The notes under the pieces are model-generated. The model was not told where the DNA came from. It did not search any database and worked only from the letters and a program-made list of their open reading frames with translations. The position numbers were made by a program, and so were the translations under genes. DNA of 33,370 bases from DATARH01 sp035309005 (lineage in GTDB: Bacteria > Pseudomonadota > Alphaproteobacteria > ATCC43930 > CGMCC-115725), in assembly GCA_035309005.1 (NCBI GenBank), contig DATGFP010000154.1, positions 1 through 33,370 of the forward strand. The letters are read 5' to 3'. Shown piece after piece: positions 1 to 8,060 of the stretch. Positions within the stretch are counted from its first letter, which is position 1. Each line of letters begins with the position of its first letter.

Positions 1-798
1 GCCTTCGATGACGGTGTCCCAGTCGTCGATTTCGCGGTCTTGCGGGTGGACCATGACGTGCTGGACGCCGGAATCGGCATAGGCGGCGACCCGCTCCTTC
101 ATCATGCCGACATCCTTGCCGTCCCAGTGCGAGCGCACCGAGATGGTGAATCCGGGCTCCGGGCGGTCGCGGCGCAGGCGCTTTACGACTTCGCCGGCCT
201 GTTCAGGCGTCACCTGGCTGCCGTGCCAGCCGTCGCCGATCCGGACGGTGCGGCGGTGCGCCGCCTCGGAGCGGCTGCCGTGCCACATCGGTATCGGGCT
301 CACCGGCTGCGGCAGCATCGTCATGTCGCGGATCTCGGAGGCGATAACCTTGGCCTCGAACGACACGGGGTCGTTGGACCACACCGCGCGCATCATCGCG
401 ATGCCCTCGTCCATCCGCCGGCCGCGCTCGTGGAACGGCACGCCGAGCGCGGCGAACTCGGCTTCGAGCCAGCCGACCCCGACCCCGAGGATCAGCCGCC
501 CGCCCGACAAATTGTGCAACGTCGACAGCTCTTTCGCGAGCGGCAGCGGGTGGCGCATCGGCAAGACGATGACGCTGGTGCCGAGCCGCACCCGCTCGGT
601 GACCGCCGCCACCCAGGTCAGGGTGAGAACCGGATCGTAGAACAGCGGCGAGCGTGGAAATCGCGCGCGCGGCACGATGATGTGCTCGCTGACCCAGACG
701 TCGCTCAGCCCCAGATCCTCGGCGCGCCGCGCATGCCGCTTGATTAGCTGCGGCGTCGCCTGGCGGCCGGCATGCGGCAGATGAATCCCGAGTTGCAT
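1..798 (-). CDS. LLM-class flavin-dependent oxidoreductase (F420-type), C-terminus cut by window edge
   Basis: Reading the minus strand from the ATG at 798 gives 266 uninterrupted codons to the window edge, beginning MQLGIHLPHAG. The sequence has the luciferase-like (bacterial luciferase/F420 reductase) pattern: LGLSDVWVSEHIIVP near residue 30, RVRLGTSVIVLPMRHP near 70, and LSGGRLILGVGVGW near 100, which is the usual flavin/F420-binding core. An AGGGGAG ribosome site lies 11 bases before the ATG; a GTG four codons upstream is possible but lies inside that site. Members are about 280-300 aa, so only a short C-terminal piece should be missing. They oxidise or reduce small organic substrates with F420H2 or FMNH2. 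The class is well supported, but the cofactor and substrate are not determined. Confidence 0.85.
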   Translation of the reverse strand, partial: MQLGIHLPHAGRQATPQLIKRHARRAEDLGLSDVWVSEHIIVPRARFPRSPLFYDPVLTLTWVAAVTERVRLGTSVIVLPMRHPLPLAKELSTLHNLSGGRLILGVGVGWLEAEFAALGVPFHERGRRMDEGIAMMRAVWSNDPVSFEAKVIASEIRDMTMLPQPVSPIPMWHGSRSEAAHRRTVRIGDGWHGSQVTPEQAGEVVKRLRRDRPEPGFTISVRSHWDGKDVGMMKERVAAYADSGVQHVMVHPQDREIDDWDTVIEG

Positions 799-922
799 CG
801 CCTGTTGCACTCCCCTGGCTCCCGTGCTGGTCTTGCCGCAGCATGCATGCCCGCGGCACGGCATGAAAAGGGGGAAGGATGCGCTTTCAGGGCAAGGTGG
901 CGCTTTCGACCTCGTCGAAGAG

Positions 923-1002
923 GTCATCCCGGCGCAGGCCGGGATCCACCCATCGAAAGCACAGAAGGCGGACGAATAGATACCGGCCTTCGCCGGTATG
1001 AC
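923..1002. repeat. Intergenic palindromic repeat, GTCATCCCGGCG type (copy 1)
   Basis: The ends GTCATCCCGGCG (923-934) and CGCCGGTATGAC (991-1002) are near-perfect inverted copies, one mismatch apart, and the inner arms GCAGGCCGGGATCCA and TACCGGCCTTCGCCGG also pair. A second copy of the same design lies at 31388-31472. This is the common dispersed short palindromic repeat of alphaproteobacteria and could fold into a long hairpin in RNA. It lies between the LLM gene and the alpha/beta hydrolase and has no coding signal. Confidence 0.75.
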
Positions 1003-1028
1003 GAAGAAGAAGGCAAGGAGAAAAACAA

Positions 1029-1727
1029 ATGGCGACATTCGTATTGGTGCATGGCTCCTATCAGGGCGGCTGGATCTGGCAGCCCGTGGCAACCCGGCTG
1101 CGCGCCGCCGGGCATCAGGTCTACGCGCCCTCCCTCGACGGCTGCGGCGAACGCAAGGGCACAGTGCGCCCCGGCATCACCACCGAAACCCAGGCCGACG
1201 AAGTCGCGCAGCTGCTGTTCTATGAGGATTTGCAGGACGTCGCGCTGGTCGGCACCAGTTCGGGCGGCATGGTGGTGTGCCGGGTCGCCGAATTGATGCG
1301 CGAGCGGGTCGGCCGCCTTGCCTTTGTCGACGCGCTGGCATTGTTCGACGGCGAAAAGATCCGCGACATCGTCACCCGCTCGACCGCGACCGCAAGCGCC
1401 GGCGGGCTGACCGCCGGCCCATCGCGCGAGGATGCCGCCACCCGTCTCTTCGCCGACCTCGAACCGGCGACCCGCGCCTGGGCGCTCGATCGCTACACGC
1501 AGCACCCGATCGGCATCTACGACCAGCCGGTCAAGCTCGGCTCGTTCTGGTCGCAGCCATGGCCGGGGACGCTGGTCGTCTGGTGCCGCCGGGCGCAGAA
1601 CCCGGGCGAGGCGCACCAGCGCCGCTGCGCCGACAAGCTCGGCGCCAAATGGGCCGAACTCGACACCGGCCACTACCCGATGCTGAGCATGCCGGAAGAA
1701 CTGACGCGGCTCCTGCTCGCCGGATGA
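1029..1727 (+). CDS. Alpha/beta fold hydrolase
   Basis: This 232-aa protein has the small alpha/beta hydrolase layout. It starts with beta-strand MATFVLVHGSYQGGW, whose HG at residues 8-9 forms the oxyanion-hole region. The nucleophile elbow GTSSG follows at 75-79 with Ser77 as the likely nucleophile. The general-base His215 lies in LDTGHYPML near the C-terminus. The start is set by AAGGAG about 9 bases upstream. Length and motifs resemble the salicylate-esterase/hydroxynitrile lyase-like branch of plain esterases. No signal peptide is visible, so it is cytoplasmic. It is preceded by the palindromic repeat and followed by a GC-rich and then AT-rich gap, so it appears monocistronic. The substrate is unknown. 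Confidence 0.9.
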   Translation: MATFVLVHGSYQGGWIWQPVATRLRAAGHQVYAPSLDGCGERKGTVRPGITTETQADEVAQLLFYEDLQDVALVGTSSGGMVVCRVAELMRERVGRLAFVDALALFDGEKIRDIVTRSTATASAGGLTAGPSREDAATRLFADLEPATRAWALDRYTQHPIGIYDQPVKLGSFWSQPWPGTLVVWCRRAQNPGEAHQRRCADKLGAKWAELDTGHYPMLSMPEELTRLLLAG

Positions 1728-1946
1728 CCGGCCGCCGGCGTCTCGATCGGTCTCGCGGCCCGACGATCGATGGCGGCGTCGCGCCGGGCCGCGCTATTTC
1801 AGTAAAATTAAAGCAAAAATATTCACTGCAAAAATTCGCTAAAATTCCGCGATTTGCGAGACGAAATCGGCCGCTGTTAACCAAATCGGCAAGACTTTTG
1901 GGCGATAACCGGTCGCGTGTTAGTTGCAGAGACGAAAGAGCGGCCG

Positions 1947-2357
1947 ATGTACCCGGAGGGACAGCATCTTCTCCTGATCGACAACGACGCAGAGCGGCGG
2001 CAACTGTGCGAAGAAATTTTGCTCGACGCCGGCTTTGCGGTCACCGCGGTGGCGGACAGCATCTCCGCGATCCGCGCCGCCTCGAGCTGCCGCTTCGCGC
2101 TGGCCGTCATCGCGATGGTTTTGCCCGGCACCCTTGACGGCCCAGCGACAATCCGCCGGATCCGCGCCGCGCAGCCGCTGCTCAAGGCGCTCTTCACCGG
2201 CACTGTCGTGCAGCGGCCGTTCCTGCGCGGCCGCGACCGCGACGAGTTCATCCCGTCGCCGTTCCGCCGCCGCGATTTCCTCGGCTGCGTCTTCGAACTG
2301 CTGCACCGCGAGGTGGCGCCGCTTAGCGAAGCGTGGAGCGAGCGCCGCGCCGGCTGA
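1947..2357 (+). CDS. Receiver-like protein lacking phospho-Asp and Lys (degenerate response regulator)
   Basis: This 136-aa single-domain protein keeps the CheY-like scaffold. Strand 1 is followed by the acidic pair in IDND (Asp12, Asp14), strand 3 is followed by the PGTLDG loop, and Thr84 sits in LFTGT. The phosphoacceptor Asp expected at the end of strand 3 is Ala56 (AVIAMVLPG). The invariant Lys before Pro-Phe is Ser104 (IPSPF). Phosphorylation by the normal mechanism is therefore unlikely, and a protein-interaction or phosphorylation-independent role is inferred. I chose the ATG at 1947; a GTG at 1917 would add ten residues without domain support. The 150 bases upstream contain an AT-rich stretch (about 1795-1850) that may hold the promoter. 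No output domain or histidine kinase gene is adjacent. Confidence 0.75.
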   Translation: MYPEGQHLLLIDNDAERRQLCEEILLDAGFAVTAVADSISAIRAASSCRFALAVIAMVLPGTLDGPATIRRIRAAQPLLKALFTGTVVQRPFLRGRDRDEFIPSPFRRRDFLGCVFELLHREVAPLSEAWSERRAG

Positions 2358-2462
2358 CGCGGCGTCCCGCCAACCGCCCGGTATTTTCCGTTCCGCGGCG
2401 GCGTTTTTTGCCGGTTGCGGGATGCCGCGGCATCCGCTAGACCACCTCGGAAATCCTGGCTT

Positions 2463-2539
<77 letters not shown>

Positions 2540-2596
2540 TTCGGCAAGTGTCGTTGTTGGCGGGCGTTATCGGCATCACCAGGAGGCAGCGACGCA

Positions 2597-2896
2597 ATGG
2601 CGCTGGCACGCATCTATCGGCCGGCCAAAACCGCGATGCAATCGGGCCGCGGGCAAACCCACAAATGGCTGCTCGAATACGAGCCGGCGAGTCGCCGCGA
2701 CCCCGACCCCTTGATGGGCTGGTCGAGCGCGCACGATACCTTGAACGAGGTGCGGCTGCGCTTTGACACGCTGGAGGAGGCGGTCGCGTTCGCGCAAAAG
2801 CGCCGGCTCGACTACACGCTGATCGAACCGCACGCCCGCACCCCGAAAACGAAAAGCTACGCAGACAATTTCCGCTACGACCGGGTGCGCGGCTGA
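2597..2896 (+). CDS. NADH:ubiquinone oxidoreductase accessory subunit, NDUFS4 family (ETC complex I subunit)
   Basis: This 99-aa protein matches the NDUFS4/18-kDa (AQDQ) accessory subunit of complex I found in mitochondria and alphaproteobacteria. Conserved blocks are ARIYRPAKTAMQSG at the start, DPLMGWSSAHDTLNEVRLRF in the middle, the TLEEAVAFAQ helix, and the C-terminal KSYADNFRYDR. The peripheral-arm subunit stabilises the NADH-oxidising module on the cytoplasmic face. The start is set by a strong AGGAGG 10 bases before the ATG; an open frame further upstream runs into the tRNA and is not used. Its position just after tRNA-Pro and away from the nuo operon is common in alphaproteobacteria. 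Confidence 0.93.
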   Translation: MALARIYRPAKTAMQSGRGQTHKWLLEYEPASRRDPDPLMGWSSAHDTLNEVRLRFDTLEEAVAFAQKRRLDYTLIEPHARTPKTKSYADNFRYDRVRG

Positions 2897-2938
2897 GAGC
2901 TGGCGTCCGCGCCCGAAACAACGCCGTGCCGCTCTCGC

Positions 2939-2977
2939 GACCCCGTAGTTCAGCTGGATAGAGCACCTGCCTTCTAA
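2939..2977 (+). pseudogene. tRNA-Arg (TCT) 5' fragment, broken after the anticodon loop
   Basis: GACCCCG, then TA, a D arm (GTTC...GAGC), anticodon 5' stem CCTGC and loop CTTCTAA (anticodon TCT at 2973-2975) match the first half of an alphaproteobacterial tRNA-Arg(TCT). The expected 3' stem GCAGG, T arm and CCA are absent; the next bases are TTCGGTGGCAGC. The break falls at the end of the anticodon loop, one of the positions where tyrosine integrases cross over in tRNA genes, so this looks like half of an old attachment site. It cannot make a functional tRNA. A perfect 7-bp hairpin (CGATCGG/CCGATCG, 2995-3011) follows. Confidence 0.8.
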
Positions 2978-3083
2978 TTCGGTGGCAGCTGGCCCGATCG
3001 GTCTCCGATCGTATCGCAACGGCCTTTGCAATCTGCCTGCTTGACCGGCAACAGCGGCATCTGCACCAAGTGTCCCGAGCCGT

Positions 3084-3115
3084 GCTACCGAGTTCGTAGC
3101 AAACTGGGTAGCAAA
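3084..3115 (+). repeat. GTAGCAAA direct repeats beside the broken tRNA-Arg
   Basis: Two exact GTAGCAAA copies (3096-3103 and 3108-3115) are spaced 12 bases start to start. An inverted GCTAC at 3084-3088 pairs with the first copy. Short direct repeats of this kind next to a tRNA break resemble arm-type integrase or excisionase binding sites, which is an inference. No integrase gene remains nearby. Confidence 0.5.
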
Positions 3116-3214
3116 TAATCACGATCTGTTCCCGGCCGACTGATCCAGAGTGCTCTGGCCAAGCGAGTACTGCTGCGCGTGCGGATCGTCGCATGGTGCA
3201 AGGGCGGCGATCAT

Positions 3215-3358
3215 TGGACTTGACCCCAACCTTGGACCACTGCGGGCCGGAAAATCCTCGGGTTCATCGGAGAGCTGGGTGGCCGGATCGGTGACGCACT
3301 GTGGCCCTTGGTTGCCGATCGCGCTATGCGGACGCATTTCGTTGTAGTCTCGTTCGGC
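3215..3358 (-). mobile_element. IS3-family transposase remnant (C-terminal end of OrfB)
   Basis: Reading the minus strand from about 3358 gives AERDYNEMRPHSAIGNQGP, the diagnostic last part of the DDE integrase core of IS3-family OrfB (xDYNxxRPHSxLGxxxP). It is followed by a diverged tail (SDEPEDFPARSGP). Everything upstream of Glu-Arg-Asp-Tyr is lost. The motif TGGACTTGACCCC with a second GGTCCAAGG-type stretch (3215-3238) may be the old IS terminus. The fragment is too short to be active. It lies between the tRNA-Arg scar and the DUF488 gene. Confidence 0.7.
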
Positions 3359-3409
3359 ACCTGCAGCACCCGAAGACCGGTTGACCCTGGGTGCGTCTGC
3401 GCCTCTGCA

Positions 3410-3985
3410 TTACAACAGCAGTGTAGCTTGCTCTGGCGGGTAGGTAATCTGCACTCCTTCCACTCGCGCGAAAAGTGTGAGCGTGTGCATGCGGTAGCTG
3501 CTCTCCGATAAAATCTCGACCACCGGGATGCCGCGCACGCCGAGCGCATCGGCCACCAGGGTCCGGTGGCAGCGCCACGGCACCGCTTCGGCGCACATCA
3601 TGGCGGAAGGTGTCTGGCGGCTCATGCCAATCAGCTTCGCGAGCCCCGCCTCGAACGCCTCGGTCTGCATGTAGTCCGCGAAGCCGCGAAAGCTCGTGTT
3701 GCGCCAGCCGGTGTTGGCTGAGTCCTTGCGCGCATGCCGCAAGCCGCCCAGCGCCGACAGCGGAACGTAGTCTATATTCTCCGATTTCAAGGCATGGCCG
3801 AGCGCGTCGCTGTTGAATTGCGGGTTATGGCGCGAACGCGGCACGGTGCGGATGTCCGCCAGGCGTTTGATGCCGTAAATATGCAGCAAGGCGATGAAGC
3901 GCTCGATCGGCAGGGTCGAATGCCCGACGGTGAAGATGGCGCCCTCGGGCCACGTAGCGCCCCGCGGCTCGGGAAGCTGGCTCAT
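3410..3985 (-). CDS. DUF488 family protein, last gene of the NO-response operon
   Basis: This 191-aa protein has the DUF488 signature: FTVGHSTLPIERF at the start, LADIRTVPRSRHNPQFN near residue 45, and the Cys/His motif MCAEAVPWRCHR near 140. It ends with the usual FARVEG...TYPP. The start ATG at 3985 overlaps the nnrS stop as ATGA, so translation is coupled; the open frame extends further upstream but runs inside nnrS. The family's biochemical role is not established. The invariant Cys, His and Arg residues suggest metal or nucleic-acid chemistry, but that is a guess. Its coupling to NO-defence genes is the notable context. The gene ends about 50 bases from the IS3 remnant, but its C-terminus looks complete. 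Confidence 0.85.
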   Translation of the reverse strand: MSQLPEPRGATWPEGAIFTVGHSTLPIERFIALLHIYGIKRLADIRTVPRSRHNPQFNSDALGHALKSENIDYVPLSALGGLRHARKDSANTGWRNTSFRGFADYMQTEAFEAGLAKLIGMSRQTPSAMMCAEAVPWRCHRTLVADALGVRGIPVVEILSESSYRMHTLTLFARVEGVQITYPPEQATLLL

Positions 3986-5181
3986 GCCGGCCCGTTTCCC
4001 CGATCGGACTGCCGCGTCAGCAACATCGGGCCATAAACGATTTCGAACAGGCCGAACGCCGCGATCCAGCATACCCCCGCCCCGAGGAGCAGGAGAGCCA
4101 TGAATTCGGAATGCCACGAGGCGACGATTCGGGCGAGGGCAGCGGCGTTGATGAGGACAAAGATCGCAACGGTCGCCCGATTGGCTGTCAGCGCGCGCTC
4201 GGTATGTCCGAGCGTCACCCGGGGCATGACTGCGAGGATCATGACGGCGATAGCGCCAGCCGAAAGCGCGTGGATCGCTGCAGCGGCCGGAACGCCGATG
4301 TCAAAGATCGAGAGTCCAAGAAGAGCGACGCCGAGTACCAGCCAGGCGTAGCCGAGATGCAGGATGAACAGCAGCTTTTCGCCCCAGGTGGAAAAGCCCA
4401 CCCACCGGCTGAGCCGCCATGCGTTAGCGATGGCGGCCGCGATGAGGAGCGCCCCGGTCACGCGATGGTCGGGGCGAAACGCCCAAAGGATCAGCGCGGC
4501 GGCAAGCACACCAATCGCGGCGGTATCGACCAGGCTAGGAGGTGAAGGGAGGCGCGGGCTCTTCACCTTGAGCAGCCAGTTGCGCGTGAAGCTCGGAATG
4601 ATGCGCCCGCCGACGACCGAGATCAGCAGGATGGGCGCGCCGAGGGCGAGCCGCCAGCCGAGGCCTGCGGGTACGGATACGCCAAGGGATTCGAGGTGCA
4701 TCAGCAGGTCGGCGACGACGAAGAGCGCCAGAGGCGCGATCATCGGCAGGTTGCGCCAGTTGCGCCCGGTGACGATCTCACGGGCGGCAACCGCGAGAAG
4801 GCAGGTGGGAAACGCGAGATCGGCGAGGACGGCAAGCCACGCCGGCAGGTCCGCCGAAATCAGGCAGGCAAGACGCCCCACCAGCCAGAGGCAAGCGAGC
4901 CCGGCGAGCGGATAGCCGCGAACCGGCGGCCGGCCGGTCCAATTCGGAATTGCGGTCAGCAAAAAGCCGGCCACCGCCGCCATCACCAAGCCGAACAGCA
5001 TTTCATGTACGTGCCAGGCGAGCGGATCGAACCGGGTTGGCAACTGCACATACCCGAAGAACATTGCGAGCCACAGCGCGAGCGCGATAACCGCCCAGCT
5101 TCCTGCCGCGAGGAAGAACGGTCGAAAGCCGTGCGTGAGGAAAGCCGTTGCGGGGCGCCTGCCGGCGGCGAGCGTCGTCAT
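3982..5181 (-). CDS. nnrS: NnrS family heme/copper membrane protein
   Basis: This 399-aa integral membrane protein has about 12 hydrophobic segments. The NnrS hallmarks are visible: FLTHGFRPFFLAAG at the N-terminus, HVHEMLFGLVMAAVAGFLLTAIPNWTG around residues 55-80, GGRIIPSFTRNWL near 190, and HALSAGAIAVMILAVMPRVTLGH near 320. Several of these His residues are likely heme/copper ligands. NnrS proteins protect cells under nitrosative stress and are typically co-regulated with NO reductase. The ATG at 5181 overlaps the norB stop (ATGA), and the stop overlaps the start of DUF488, so the gene sits in the middle of a coupled set. Confidence 0.93.
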   Translation of the reverse strand: MTTLAAGRRPATAFLTHGFRPFFLAAGSWAVIALALWLAMFFGYVQLPTRFDPLAWHVHEMLFGLVMAAVAGFLLTAIPNWTGRPPVRGYPLAGLACLWLVGRLACLISADLPAWLAVLADLAFPTCLLAVAAREIVTGRNWRNLPMIAPLALFVVADLLMHLESLGVSVPAGLGWRLALGAPILLISVVGGRIIPSFTRNWLLKVKSPRLPSPPSLVDTAAIGVLAAALILWAFRPDHRVTGALLIAAAIANAWRLSRWVGFSTWGEKLLFILHLGYAWLVLGVALLGLSIFDIGVPAAAAIHALSAGAIAVMILAVMPRVTLGHTERALTANRATVAIFVLINAAALARIVASWHSEFMALLLLGAGVCWIAAFGLFEIVYGPMLLTRQSDRGNGPA

Positions 5182-7517
5182 GCTCGCTGGCCGGTCGAGC
5201 GCGCCAGCGCCTGCGAGCGCGGGATCAAGCGCCCGACAAAGCGCGGCAGGATCGGCCGCGACTTGATCATGAAGTCCCACGCCATCAGCAGGGCGCCAAG
5301 GGCAAAAACCACGTCGCCGGGCAGGCGCATCCACTGCCAGAATAAGGTCATGTCATAGAATTCCTGGCTGCGCGCATAGGCGAGGCCATGCTGATAGACG
5401 GCGTCGAGCTGCGGCCAGCCGATCGGGAAGAAATTGAAGAGGATCCACATCACCAGCCCGCCATTGTAGAGCCAGAACGCCCACTGCCCGAGCCGCTCGC
5501 CGAACAGATACCGCTCGGCGGCGGCATAGCGCAGGCAGAAATAGATCAGCCCGATCCCCAGCAGGCCGAAGGCGCCGAACAGCGCGGTATGGGCATGGTT
5601 GAGGGTCAGGAAGGTGCCGTGCTCGTAATATTTGACCAGCGGCGCATTCAGCGTGCCGCCGCCAAAGACGCCGGCGCCGACGAAGTTCCAGAACGCCGCG
5701 CCGATGATGTAGGTGTAGGCGAGGCGGTACTTGAATTGCTGGTCGGCCTTGATCAACCGGCGATGGCGGATCGCCTCGATGACCAAGAGCACCAGCGGCA
5801 ACACCTCAATGAACGAGAACATCGAGCCGAGCGGCACCCACAGAGCCGGCTCGCCCGCCCAGTAGAGGTGATGGCCGGTGCCGAGCACGCCGCCGAGGAA
5901 AATCAGGATCAGCTCGAAATATACCGAGCGCTCGGCGAGCCGGCGCGAGACCAGGCCGACCGCCATCAACAGATAGGCGCTGATCGCCGCGGCGAAAAAC
6001 TCGAACGACTGCTCGACCCAGAGGTGGACCACCCACCAGCGCCAGAAATCGGCGATCGTGAAGGATTTTTCGATCCCGGTCAGCGGGATCATGCCAAAGG
6101 CGTAAAGCAGTGCGATGTTGATGGTCGAGGCCCAGAGCAGGTTCTCCAGCCGAATGTGCCCCGACCAGAACTGGCGCGTCGCCGCCGCCAGTTGCGCGCG
6201 GGTCGGCCACAGCGCCCGGAACACCAGCACACTCCAGATCATCAGACCCGCCAAAAAGCCGATCTGCCAGGCGCGCCCGAGCTGGATGTAGGAAAGCCCC
6301 TGATTGCCGAACCAGAACCATCCTTGCTGGATATAGCCCATGATGCCGAGATAATTGCCGGCGAGGGCACCGACGACGATCGCCAGCGTGACCCAGAACA
6401 GCAGATCGACAAGGAACCCTTGTCCCCGCGGCTCGCCGCCGCCGATTGCCGGCGCCAGGAACAATGCCGCGCCGATCCACGACAACCCGATCCACACGAT
6501 CGGCGTCTGGATATGCACGTCGCGCAGGAAATTGAACGGCAGGAAGCGGTCGACCTCGATGCCGTAAAAGCTCGTCCGGTCCGTGTAGTAATGCGCCATG
6601 ATCGACCCGACCAGAATCTGCAGCAGCAGGACGGCAGCGACCATGAGAAAATACTTGCCGATGCGCCGCTGGCTGGGGGTCAGCGCGCCGAAATTCGTCA
6701 GCACCGGATCCATCGGCGCCTGGTCGGGATCGTTCAGAAAGCGCTCGTAGATGAACATCACCGCGCCGAAGGCGAAGAACGTGAAGCAGAAGCTGATCCA
6801 GGTCCAAATGAAGGTGCTGGGAGTCGGGGTGTTGCCGACGAGCGGCTCGAACGGCCAGTTCTGTGTCCACGACACATTGGTACTCGGGCGTCGTGCGACC
6901 GTGGTCAACGACGAATAGATCAGGAAATCCGCTGTCTGCGCCGCGCTGTCCGCGTCGAGGCTGTAGGCCTGCGTCCATCCTCGGGCGAAGTCGTGGCGCA
7001 GCAGCGATTGGGCGATTTCGGTGCGCACCGTCGAGACGGCGTCGGCCAAGGCCTGCGGGAGGGTCGCAACCGCCTTGGTCAAATCGACGCCTTGAAGCTC
7101 GCTCTGCATCGCCGCCCGAACCGCGGCGCGGTCCTCCGCCGGCAAATCCGCGAACGCTTTGCCGGTCTTTGCCTTGGCGATGCCTTCTTCGGTGAACTGG
7201 GCGAGGCGGACAAGGTTAGCGGCCGTGTAATCCTCGCCAAAGTATGCCCCCATGCCGTAGAGGCTGCCGTAATCCATCAGGTCGGCCTTCTGGAAGCCAG
7301 CCTTCCCCGCCAGGATGTCGCCAGCCGACATCAGAAGGGTGCCGTCCGTGGTGACAAAGCGATCCGGAAACGGGGGCGCCTCTTTGTATGTGAGCTCGGT
7401 CGTCCAGCCGAGGATTGCAAAGCTCGCCACGGCAACCGCGAGCAGGACCCATTTCAAGACATTGCTGACGGGATCCGCGATCGGCCGATCCGTCATCCGA
7501 GCATCTGTCGTCGTCAT
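5178..7517 (-). CDS. norB: Quinol-dependent nitric oxide reductase (qNOR), single-subunit NorB/NorZ
   Basis: This 779-aa protein reduces 2 NO to N2O in the cytoplasmic membrane with electrons from quinol. It has an N-terminal membrane helix (about residues 20-40) and a periplasmic domain to about 230 replacing the NorC cytochrome subunit, followed by some 13 helices of the heme-copper-oxidase fold. Conserved active-site blocks include HLWVEQSFEFFAAAI, GTGHHLYWAGEP, FVGAGVFGG and LNHAHTALFGAFG. No heme-c CXXCH motif is present, consistent with a quinol enzyme. I chose the ATG at 7517 after GAGGG; a GTG at 7562 would add 15 residues. With NsrR upstream and no nitrite reductase in the window, detoxification rather than full denitrification is the likelier role. 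Confidence 0.95.
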   Translation of the reverse strand: MTTTDARMTDRPIADPVSNVLKWVLLAVAVASFAILGWTTELTYKEAPPFPDRFVTTDGTLLMSAGDILAGKAGFQKADLMDYGSLYGMGAYFGEDYTAANLVRLAQFTEEGIAKAKTGKAFADLPAEDRAAVRAAMQSELQGVDLTKAVATLPQALADAVSTVRTEIAQSLLRHDFARGWTQAYSLDADSAAQTADFLIYSSLTTVARRPSTNVSWTQNWPFEPLVGNTPTPSTFIWTWISFCFTFFAFGAVMFIYERFLNDPDQAPMDPVLTNFGALTPSQRRIGKYFLMVAAVLLLQILVGSIMAHYYTDRTSFYGIEVDRFLPFNFLRDVHIQTPIVWIGLSWIGAALFLAPAIGGGEPRGQGFLVDLLFWVTLAIVVGALAGNYLGIMGYIQQGWFWFGNQGLSYIQLGRAWQIGFLAGLMIWSVLVFRALWPTRAQLAAATRQFWSGHIRLENLLWASTINIALLYAFGMIPLTGIEKSFTIADFWRWWVVHLWVEQSFEFFAAAISAYLLMAVGLVSRRLAERSVYFELILIFLGGVLGTGHHLYWAGEPALWVPLGSMFSFIEVLPLVLLVIEAIRHRRLIKADQQFKYRLAYTYIIGAAFWNFVGAGVFGGGTLNAPLVKYYEHGTFLTLNHAHTALFGAFGLLGIGLIYFCLRYAAAERYLFGERLGQWAFWLYNGGLVMWILFNFFPIGWPQLDAVYQHGLAYARSQEFYDMTLFWQWMRLPGDVVFALGALLMAWDFMIKSRPILPRFVGRLIPRSQALARSTGQRA

Positions 7518-7565
7518 GGCTATTTCCCTCGAAACGGCATCCTCCGCGACTCGATCAGGCACAGC

Positions 7566-8042
7566 TCAGAACGCCGACCATCCCTGGCTGCCGGTCACCG
7601 CGCCGTATACGGTGATGATGCTGAGCGCGAGCAGCACCCAATGGGCCGTTTGCAACCAGGCAAAGGTGCGGTCCGGCCGGGCGGTTGCCCAGTGGCGGAG
7701 CCGGCGGTCGAGGATGAAGGGCTCGATCACGAACAGGCCGAGCGCGAACAGTGCCCACAGGCAAACCATCGCGTGCATCCACCAGAACTCGGCGGAGCGG
7801 AACCGGCCCCAGAGATCGGCCCGGACCACCATGTAAAAGCCGCTCGCCCCGACGACGATGATCGCGGACCGCGCCTGCCACACGAAACGGCGCTCGATCG
7901 CCTGGAATGCCGCAAGCCGGTCAGCGCCGAGATCGCCGCGCCGGACCGCCGGCAGCACGATGGTGGTCACCATCGCGACGCCGCCGATCCAGATCACCAC
8001 GGCGAGGACATGCAGCGCGCGGGCGAGAACCACATCATCCAT
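7566..8042 (-). CDS. Small CopD-like/DUF2269-like membrane protein of the nor operon
   Basis: This 158-aa protein has four predicted membrane helices. They start at ARALHVLAVVIWIGGVAMVTTIVLP (residues 7-31), SAIIVVGASGFYMVV (59-73), FWWMHAMVCLWALFALGLFVIEP (86-108) and LQTAHWVLLALSIITVYGAV (128-147). The histidine-plus-tryptophan pattern (LHVLAVVIWIGG) is typical of CopD-like four-helix proteins that often bind heme. It lies 18 bases after nsrR and about 50 bases before norB on the same strand. That placement is shared by other NsrR-norB clusters and suggests an accessory role in NO reduction. The exact family and function are not certain. Confidence 0.8.
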   Translation of the reverse strand: MDDVVLARALHVLAVVIWIGGVAMVTTIVLPAVRRGDLGADRLAAFQAIERRFVWQARSAIIVVGASGFYMVVRADLWGRFRSAEFWWMHAMVCLWALFALGLFVIEPFILDRRLRHWATARPDRTFAWLQTAHWVLLALSIITVYGAVTGSQGWSAF

Positions 8043-8060
8043 GGCCGCCCTCGCCTCGGC

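Noticed and set aside
3150..3347. Small plus-strand protein in the tRNA-Arg scar
   Set aside because: It is opposite the IS3 transposase remnant, has no ribosome site and shows no known motif.
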